NCBI GenBank assembly: GCA_027620575.1
Contig: JAQCDT010000063.1
Location: 1-7,200, forward strand
DNA length: 7,200 bases
Direction: 5' to 3'
Origin: Verrucomicrobiota bacterium
GTDB lineage: Bacteria; Verrucomicrobiota; Verrucomicrobiia; Opitutales; Coraliomargaritaceae
The notes under the pieces were generated by a model that saw only the letters and a program-made list of their open reading frames with translations, ran no database searches and was not told where the DNA came from. This document shows positions 1 to 4,780 of this stretch, piece after piece. The position numbers and the translations under genes are program-made. Positions within the stretch are counted from its first letter, which is position 1; the number at the start of each line of letters is the position of its first letter.

Positions 1-1963
1 TACCAAAACCCGCTAATGCATTATTAGCATCATTCCATTCAGGCCTCTGAGTGTTCATCCAAATACCACCATTTGGAATGTAATTGCTGAGTTTGACTAA
101 CAGTGGAATGAATAATTTTTCAAAAAGATTAGCACGAACCATTTGAGCATTCCCATCATGAACTAATTTACCATCCGCACCAATCGAAGCAGCCCGTTGT
201 AATATTGCTTCATTTCGAGTTTCATTAAAATAAATAGAATGATTCGGATTCTCTTCTAGAAAGGAAAAATCTTTAATCTCATATGGAACATCAGCAAAGA
301 CGAATAAATCACTATTCATTAATGCATTCAGTGAATTCGGCTTAAGAGTTTCCGTAAATTCAAGTAACTTAAGCAGATAAATAATTTGATGGTCGCCCCA
401 ATATCCAATGGACGCCCATGGATCATTAGGATCAGGCTCTTCCCATTCAATACCATTATCAGTAATTCTGTAAGGATTGTAGCCATCCGCAGTCGTTGCA
501 TTCAAAAATTTGTGAATAAAGGCATCGTTGTAATATGGAAAACTCCAAGCAAGTGCTTCCCAATTTTGAAAAATATCTCTCCAATTTCCCTGAAATCCAA
601 CGATCGGATTACCCATTTCGTCCTTGGTTTTAATATTAAAACGATTCCATGGACGACTTGGATCACCGTGGCGACGACTGAATACCAGCGGTAGGTATTC
701 ATTACAAATTCTTTGCAAATCCGCACTCCCTTTCCTAGAGGCTAAGACCAATTCGTTGTAATTAAATTTTTCGGGCAATTCATCAATAATCGCTAAATCA
801 GTCGTACTTAATTTAGAGTTATGCTTTGCTAAATGAGATTTTAACAGGCTTTTTGCGATGAGATAATTGTCAGAAAATACGCCACCGCGCATAATGTTAA
901 ATAAAACATTTGCTCTGTGGTAGGTAGAGACAATTTCTTCAGAACAAATTTGTAATCCATCGGATGCTTGTATCAATTCCTCAAGCGCATTACGACCTTC
1001 AGCAATGTCCTCAATGACCGATTGCCATAAAGTATTTTTATTTTGAAGTGCGATCGATAAAGCAGCCACTTCGCTTTGTGTCTTATCAATATCAGCAACA
1101 ATAGACCAAGATTTTGTTTCTTGAGAGGGTAATTTAAATGAACCTGCAGTGTAATAACAGCCTCTGAGTCCTCGAGAAAAATTGGTGCTCTGGAAACTAG
1201 GGTCATTTAAGAATTCTTCGACATCTGATTGCTGAATCAAAACTGAAGCATCATCCCAACCATGAGACCAAAGAACAGTCGCTTTTAAACATTCTAGGGG
1301 TATCGCTTCATCCACTAAGCTTGCAACCATGCGGTGAACTAATAATTGATTTGAAGTGTCTAATTCGCTCACCTTGTAAGCATCGGTCAAACAACTGTAA
1401 GCGAGATGTGTTCGATCATCGACACCTGAAGCTAAGAAATCAGACAAGCCATCAATGACTGTAATTTCAACTTCATTGGCACCTGAATTATGCAATTTAG
1501 ACCTTCGGATAAACCCATATTTTTCCGATGTAGACCAAGTGTAGGCAAATGTAAGATTTAAATCGTGATTAACTTCTTCAAAGATTAAAGTATCCCCATT
1601 AATACTCTTATAAATCTTACGACCGATAGAAAAAATTCGCTCACTTGATGACTTAAAAGGCTCCCAAACTTTATTCGCAACTTTGATGATTGTTTGCGGG
1701 CCAGTGCAATTAGAATTATTGATGATTTTATCGACTGTATAGTAAGGGAAAAGTGAATTTTGAGGGGAACCTCTACCCGCACTTAAAGCGCCATTTGTCG
1801 CAGTAAAAAACCAATGATCCTGTGCACTGATCATCGAAACAAAAAATGTCGGTATTGTCTCTAAAGCATTAATACAAATAAATCGTTCTCCTTCAATATC
1901 TTGAAAGTTATAGTCCATATTCGCCAGCGATTGATTGTCTTTGGATTCGATTTGAGTACTCAT
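1..1963 (-). CDS. Large GH94-like glycoside phosphorylase, 3' end outside window (654 residues visible)
   Basis: This is probably a cytoplasmic phosphorylase that splits imported oligosaccharides with phosphate; no signal peptide is visible. The frame is open over 654 codons. An N-terminal block has NGALSAGR followed by LFPYYTVDKI (residues 57-80), which resembles the beta-sandwich start of GH94-type enzymes. An (alpha/alpha)6-like part carries SRPWNRF (Trp439), GFQGNWRDIFQNWEAL (about 456-471) and NGGIWMNTQRPEWNDANNAL near the window edge. The WND there (Asp645) resembles the ADWND motif holding the catalytic acid of GH94 enzymes. The N-terminal region before this motif is longer than in cellobiose phosphorylase, so the full protein may exceed 1000 residues, as in GH149 or GH161 beta-1,3-glucan phosphorylases. 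The ATG at 1963 is the first after an in-frame TAA at 1972-1970; no Shine-Dalgarno is present. It lies 34 bp behind the hydrolase gene, so the two are probably cotranscribed. The exact family and substrate are inference; a non-phosphorolytic relative is possible. Confidence 0.6.
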   Translation of the reverse strand, partial: MSTQIESKDNQSLANMDYNFQDIEGERFICINALETIPTFFVSMISAQDHWFFTATNGALSAGRGSPQNSLFPYYTVDKIINNSNCTGPQTIIKVANKVWEPFKSSSERIFSIGRKIYKSINGDTLIFEEVNHDLNLTFAYTWSTSEKYGFIRRSKLHNSGANEVEITVIDGLSDFLASGVDDRTHLAYSCLTDAYKVSELDTSNQLLVHRMVASLVDEAIPLECLKATVLWSHGWDDASVLIQQSDVEEFLNDPSFQSTNFSRGLRGCYYTAGSFKLPSQETKSWSIVADIDKTQSEVAALSIALQNKNTLWQSVIEDIAEGRNALEELIQASDGLQICSEEIVSTYHRANVLFNIMRGGVFSDNYLIAKSLLKSHLAKHNSKLSTTDLAIIDELPEKFNYNELVLASRKGSADLQRICNEYLPLVFSRRHGDPSRPWNRFNIKTKDEMGNPIVGFQGNWRDIFQNWEALAWSFPYYNDAFIHKFLNATTADGYNPYRITDNGIEWEEPDPNDPWASIGYWGDHQIIYLLKLLEFTETLKPNSLNALMNSDLFVFADVPYEIKDFSFLEENPNHSIYFNETRNEAILQRAASIGADGKLVHDGNAQMVRANLFEKLFIPLLVKLSNYIPNGGIWMNTQRPEWNDANNALAGFG

Positions 1964-1997
1964 GTATATTTAATAATATGCTAAATTACGATATGTC

Positions 1998-3266
1998 TTA
2001 CTTAACGTAAAATGGGAAATTCATAGTGGCTGCTCCTTGATTATCATCTTCCACGTATGCAAAGAGTCGATAAGCCCCCTTTTTTCTAGGTGCTTTGAAT
2101 TTCACTTCATATCCTTTGTTTTTTAAAATTAATTTGGGGAACGATTTAGGTGTAGGTTCAAAATCGCCTCCGACACTCTTCACTTTACTTTCCTCCATGA
2201 TTACCCAACGGTATTTTAAAGGATCATTTTCATGATCTAGCACATCAATGCGAGCAGTATGAATTGAATTACGTGCTACTTTATTCAACTTTGCGGAAGA
2301 TTCAATTGAATGAATCTCTGGGACACGATTGTCTGGGTATTCCCCATTCCAGCCATAGGCTATAGCATCAACTGCTTCTAATCTAGGACCCTCTTTTAAA
2401 AACATTCCAAACCAAGTAGAGGTAGTTTCTTGCTTGCTTGCCCAATAAAAAGGAAATGCGCCTAAACAATAACGAGGCGATTCATTCATTGCTGAGAAAT
2501 AAGCCTTGAGGTAACGCTCCGCCTTCTTATGGCTGCTCTCTTCGATCACGGCACCCCAATCGCTTTTTTCACCGACTTCCCATGGTCCCATAGGCCCAAA
2601 TTCTGTAATCATATAAGGTTTGTCCCAACCATATTTCAGTAATAATTCGCCTACTTTTGGAGCAAAGCCATAGGCATTCACCCCTAATATATCACATTCT
2701 GGGTAATAACGCTTTACATCGTTGATTTTCTTAGCATCAAAACCTGCAACAGCTGTCATTATTGGATGATCTCCATCTATGGAGTTGACCATCTCAGCGA
2801 GTGTGTTCATCTCTTTCCAAATAATTTCGAGCATATCCTCAGGAACATGCAACTCGACCTCGTTTCCTAAGCCCCAGGCAAGTAATGCGGGATGATCTTT
2901 ATGTTTTTCAACAATCGACCTAACTTTCTTTCTTTGTTTTTCTATAAATTTAGGATCGTTATAATCATAGTCATCATCATGGCGCATGTGCTCAACCCAT
3001 ATGCCAGCAACTACTTTAAGCCCTGACTGATGTGCCTTATCTAAAATTTCGTTATTAATGGCCCATGTTCTCACGGTATTACCACCGAAATCTTTTAATA
3101 GTTCAAAATTCTTATCCCCAGCGACACCTTTAACCTCATAATTTAAACCATCAACGGTGAAATGATAGCCCGAGGAAGCGTCAAATTCAATGGTTGTAAC
3201 TGACTTTGCCGTTAAAATGCCAACAAATAATAGAGTTATTGATAGATACAAAGAAAAGTGGGACAT
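1998..3266 (-). CDS. Secreted clan GH-A glycoside hydrolase with C-terminal Ig-like domain, possible GH158-type endo-beta-1,3-glucanase
   Basis: This is a 422-residue exported retaining glycosidase. Residues 1-20 form a signal peptide with a hydrophobic core (LYLSITLLFVGILTA) and a likely cut after Ala20; no lipobox cysteine is present. A TIM barrel spans about 40-305: GGNTVRTW (61-68), a strand LKVVAGIWVEH (83-93), WGLGNEVEL with Glu136 as presumed acid/base, DILGVNAYG (192-200) and YMITEFGP with Glu222 as presumed nucleophile. GNE plus a later TEFG is the clan GH-A pattern. Residues about 335-422 look like an Ig/cadherin-like beta-sandwich (ARIDVLDHENDPLKYRW, then GAYRLFAYVEDDNQG). A compact barrel plus one Ig-like domain, with glutamates about 86 residues apart, fits what I recall of GH158 endo-beta-1,3-glucanases. 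GH2-, GH5- or GH72-like enzymes are alternatives. The signal peptide supports the start. The gene heads a probable operon with the phosphorylase-like gene and is divergent from a LacI-type regulator. The hydrolase call is firm; the substrate is inferred. Confidence 0.85.
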   Translation of the reverse strand: MSHFSLYLSITLLFVGILTAKSVTTIEFDASSGYHFTVDGLNYEVKGVAGDKNFELLKDFGGNTVRTWAINNEILDKAHQSGLKVVAGIWVEHMRHDDDYDYNDPKFIEKQRKKVRSIVEKHKDHPALLAWGLGNEVELHVPEDMLEIIWKEMNTLAEMVNSIDGDHPIMTAVAGFDAKKINDVKRYYPECDILGVNAYGFAPKVGELLLKYGWDKPYMITEFGPMGPWEVGEKSDWGAVIEESSHKKAERYLKAYFSAMNESPRYCLGAFPFYWASKQETTSTWFGMFLKEGPRLEAVDAIAYGWNGEYPDNRVPEIHSIESSAKLNKVARNSIHTARIDVLDHENDPLKYRWVIMEESKVKSVGGDFEPTPKSFPKLILKNKGYEVKFKAPRKKGAYRLFAYVEDDNQGAATMNFPFYVK

Positions 3267-3276
3267 AAAATGAAAA

Positions 3277-3292
3277 TTGCATCGTTTTGCAA
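3277..3292. promoter_or_regulatory. Candidate operator TTGCA-N6-TGCAA in front of the glycosidase operon
   Basis: Two perfect 5-base arms, TTGCA (3277-3281) and TGCAA (3288-3292), lie six bases apart. On the minus strand the 16-base element sits inside the -35 to -10 spacer that follows TTGACA, where a LacI-type repressor would block RNA polymerase. The length suits a LacI-family dimer site, although the centre is not the common CG step. That the divergently encoded regulator binds here is inference. Confidence 0.35.
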
Positions 3293-3297
3293 AAATC

Positions 3298-3303
3298 TGT
3301 CAA
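3298..3303 (-). promoter_or_regulatory. Candidate -35 box of the glycosidase operon promoter
   Basis: Read on the minus strand this is a perfect TTGACA, ending 31 bases before the hydrolase ATG. At the usual 17-base spacing the -10 position reads GCAATT, which is a poor match to TATAAT. The promoter may therefore be weak or activator-dependent, or the box may be fortuitous. If it is real, the mRNA leader is very short. Confidence 0.4.
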
Positions 3304-3459
3304 CTCTCAAAACTCATATTTCATCAATCTATAACAACTAATCTAATATGTATAAGAGCGGCAGATCCCTAAGAAAACTTATTGGAGCTTCAGTCCCTTA
3401 AAAAATAGAAACAAAACCCCTTTTAGTTTCATTTTGAGTTATTTATTCAGCAGAAATTG

Positions 3460-3490
3460 TTGTTTAAAATATAAAGAAATAGATTATTAT
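3460..3490 (+). promoter_or_regulatory. Weak candidate promoter for the LacI-type regulator gene
   Basis: A TTGTTT (3460-3465) and a TATTAT (3485-3490) are separated by 19 bases, somewhat long for a housekeeping promoter. A TATAAA at 3470-3475 is an alternative -10. The CAGTTA inverted repeat lies about 10 bases downstream, which would suit autorepression. In such AT-rich DNA matches like these arise easily. Confidence 0.2.
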
Positions 3491-3500
3491 GAAGATACCC

Positions 3501-3519
3501 CAGTTACTTAATATAACTG
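3501..3519. promoter_or_regulatory. Candidate operator CAGTTA-N7-TAACTG upstream of the regulator gene
   Basis: Six-base perfect inverted arms, CAGTTA (3501-3506) and TAACTG (3514-3519), flank a seven-base spacer to give a 19-base dyad. It lies 56 bases before the regulator ATG and just downstream of the only visible promoter-like elements. This is a common place for autoregulation by LacI-family proteins. Its sequence differs from the dyad near the hydrolase gene, so one protein may not bind both. Confidence 0.35.
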
Positions 3520-3575
3520 ATAAAACTTTCATTATTTAAAGTAAATTCACGCATCCACACATACTCCATCAACAC

Positions 3576-4625
3576 ATGAAGCAGATTAAACAACAGGAAA
3601 TCGCAAAAAAGCTGAAACTTTCAAAGGCAACTGTTTCTCGATGTTTTACTAATCATCCTGGGATCAACCCACAAACGAGAGCATTAGTCTTTGAAACCGC
3701 CACGGAATTAGGATATCATCATCTTTCTAATCGAACCAATAAGAATGAAATAGAACAAAAAATATTTGGCGTACTCATTTGCACAACCGAAGAAGAATAT
3801 AATCGCACAGATTATGTAAATTCAGGTAAAAATATAATCAAGGGTATATCTGAATATAGCCAATTAAAAAATATTAAACTGTCTATCCATTTTCTTGACC
3901 CTTCAACGACCACAATATCTTCAAATAACTTCAAAGATATCCTTAACAACTACGGAAAATTATGGGACGGCATTATTATGGTCCATACATTGCCTAAAGA
4001 AATTGTAGATTATTTAGTCTTGAGATATCCTTGCGTTTCAACCGTGGAACAACGCTCAAGTGTCAACATGAACTGTATTGATGTCGATCATTACCAAGGC
4101 ATCAACTACCTAATTAATTTCCTTCATGAATACGGCCATAAGCGAATCGCTTTTTATTCAATTGAGTATAAATTCTTACAAAGTTGGGTACTTCGCCGAG
4201 CTGGAGCCTACTTTGAAAAAATGACTAAATTAGGCTTAGAAATCAAAGAAAAAGACATGATCAATGTACACCCTAAAAAAATGGTGTCGATCGAAGAAAG
4301 CTTTAATCAAGCAGTTGAAGCAATTGAAAATGGTGTTACCGCATTTGTTTGTGCTGCAGATCATCAAGCTTACGAACTCATTAAAGGCTTGAAGAAAAGA
4401 GGGATACGAGTTCCAGAGGATGTCTCAATTTGCGGCTTTGATGGAGTTCAAATTAGCGATATTTCACAGCAATTATCTACAGTAAAGATACCTAATTATG
4501 ATATTGGATACTTTGCAACAGAACGTCTATTTGAACATTCGAAAAAACGTTTTGGATCGACTCATCATACACTCCTTGGATGTAGTATAATAAAAGGAGA
4601 TACAGTTACTGTTAATAAAAAATAA
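3576..4625 (+). CDS. LacI-family transcriptional regulator
   Basis: This is a 349-residue, sugar-responsive DNA-binding protein of normal family length. The N-terminal helix-turn-helix (about residues 5-24) reads QQEIAKKLKLSKATVSRCF, with the typical KATVSR recognition helix, followed by NPQTRALVFETATELGY. The periplasmic-binding-protein-like ligand domain runs from about 63 to the end. It has FGVLI (64-68), GHKRIAFYS (187-195), then AFVCAADHQAYELI (256-269) and GIRVPEDVSICGFDG (276-290), the family's signature segment, and STVKIPNYDIG (301-311). The hinge after Tyr47 is unusual: the common PN..AR.L helix is replaced by HHLSNRTNKNEIE, so the leucine that normally wedges into the minor groove is not obvious. 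The ATG at 3576 gives a normal N-terminus and no in-frame start lies upstream back to a TAA at 3537. No Shine-Dalgarno is visible. It is divergent from the glycosidase operon and probably controls it; the effector sugar cannot be read from the sequence. Confidence 0.95.
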   Translation: MKQIKQQEIAKKLKLSKATVSRCFTNHPGINPQTRALVFETATELGYHHLSNRTNKNEIEQKIFGVLICTTEEEYNRTDYVNSGKNIIKGISEYSQLKNIKLSIHFLDPSTTTISSNNFKDILNNYGKLWDGIIMVHTLPKEIVDYLVLRYPCVSTVEQRSSVNMNCIDVDHYQGINYLINFLHEYGHKRIAFYSIEYKFLQSWVLRRAGAYFEKMTKLGLEIKEKDMINVHPKKMVSIEESFNQAVEAIENGVTAFVCAADHQAYELIKGLKKRGIRVPEDVSICGFDGVQISDISQQLSTVKIPNYDIGYFATERLFEHSKKRFGSTHHTLLGCSIIKGDTVTVNKK

Positions 4626-4704
4626 ATGCACCCGACTGAACTTATTTCTATTGGGATGTGAGTGAAATTGCATTAAATTACAGATGTCATTGACAAGCAT
4701 TCTA

Positions 4705-4752
4705 TAACAAACAATTTTGTACTATCTATGTTTGTTAACAATTGATTTTTTT
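4705..4752 (+). terminator. Possible intrinsic terminator of the regulator gene
   Basis: TAACAAACA (4705-4713) and TGTTTGTTA (4729-4737) form a 9-base stem with a 15-base loop, followed eight bases later by seven T residues (4746-4752). The stem is AT-rich and the T-run is not adjacent, so this would be weak. The same bases may instead be a regulatory dyad. Confidence 0.25.
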
Positions 4753-4765
4753 ATAAAACAATTGA
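4710..4765 (+). repeat. Three AACAATT direct copies upstream of the prepilin-like gene
   Basis: AACAATT occurs at 4710-4716, 4737-4743 and 4757-4763. The last two extend to AACAATTGA and are exactly 20 bases apart, about two helical turns. Such phasing suits a protein binding one face of the DNA upstream of the gene at 4781, but AT-rich composition makes chance copies plausible. Confidence 0.35.
4752..4757 (+). promoter_or_regulatory. Candidate -10 box of the prepilin-like gene
   Basis: TATAAA lies 23 bases before the ATG at 4781, between the second and third AACAATT copies. No good TTGACA sits at the matching distance; the perfect TTGACA at 4690-4695 is too far upstream. This is a weak call. 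Confidence 0.25.
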
Positions 4766-4780
4766 ACGATTTAATGCAAT

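Larger units (their letters stand above)
3267..3575. other. Divergent intergenic region between the glycosidase operon and the LacI-type regulator gene
   Basis: This AT-rich stretch of 309 bases has no credible coding frame and no RNA gene that I can recognise. It must hold the promoters of both divergent genes. The supportable elements are a perfect TTGACA on the minus strand with an inverted repeat just downstream, close to the hydrolase start, and a CAGTTA-N7-TAACTG inverted repeat nearer the regulator start. The middle (about 3340-3450) shows nothing I can name. Confidence 0.7.
4626..4780. other. Repeat-rich intergenic region between the regulator and prepilin-like genes
   Basis: These 155 bases are strongly AT-rich and non-coding. 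They hold a 12-base perfect inverted repeat spanning 114 bases, an inner 9-base inverted repeat followed by a T-run, a TTGTTAACAA palindrome (4732-4741), three AACAATT copies and a TATAAA. This density of dyads suggests a terminator for the upstream gene together with regulatory sites for the downstream gene. Confidence 0.6.
4667..4780. repeat. 12-bp perfect inverted repeat, 90-bp spacer, ending at the start codon
   Basis: ATTGCATTAAAT (4667-4678) is repeated exactly in reverse complement as ATTTAATGCAAT (4769-4780). The right arm directly abuts the ATG at 4781 and contains the in-frame TAA (4772-4774) that bounds this gene. If transcribed, the arms could pair and place the start codon at the base of a long stem. 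They could equally be paired protein sites suited to looping, or the ends of a small MITE-like insert, though no flanking target duplication is seen. Confidence 0.6.

Noticed and set aside
386..1206. Open frames of 74-102 codons on both strands inside the left gene
   Set aside because: They overlap the long minus-strand frame that shows conserved enzyme motifs and encode no recognisable protein, so they are shadows.
4602..4612. Palindrome ACAGTTACTGT near the end of the regulator gene
   Set aside because: It encodes the in-frame C-terminal TVTV segment and no gene starts at a suitable distance. It is too short to claim as an operator.
4631..4660. Possible terminator stem CACCC...GGGATG just after the regulator stop
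   Set aside because: The arms pair imperfectly over only a few bases and no T-run follows.
3328..4715. Similar 15-mers TCTATAACAACTAAT (3328-3342) and TCTATAACAAACAAT (4701-4715)
   Set aside because: They match at 13 of 15 bases, but both lie in very AT-rich spacers and have no consistent distance to a start codon, so chance is a sufficient explanation.
4667..4780. Insertion sequence or MITE ends formed by the 12-bp inverted repeat
   Set aside because: There is no transposase and no target-site duplication in the flanking bases (GTGAA versus ATGAC), so it is kept only as an alternative under the repeat.
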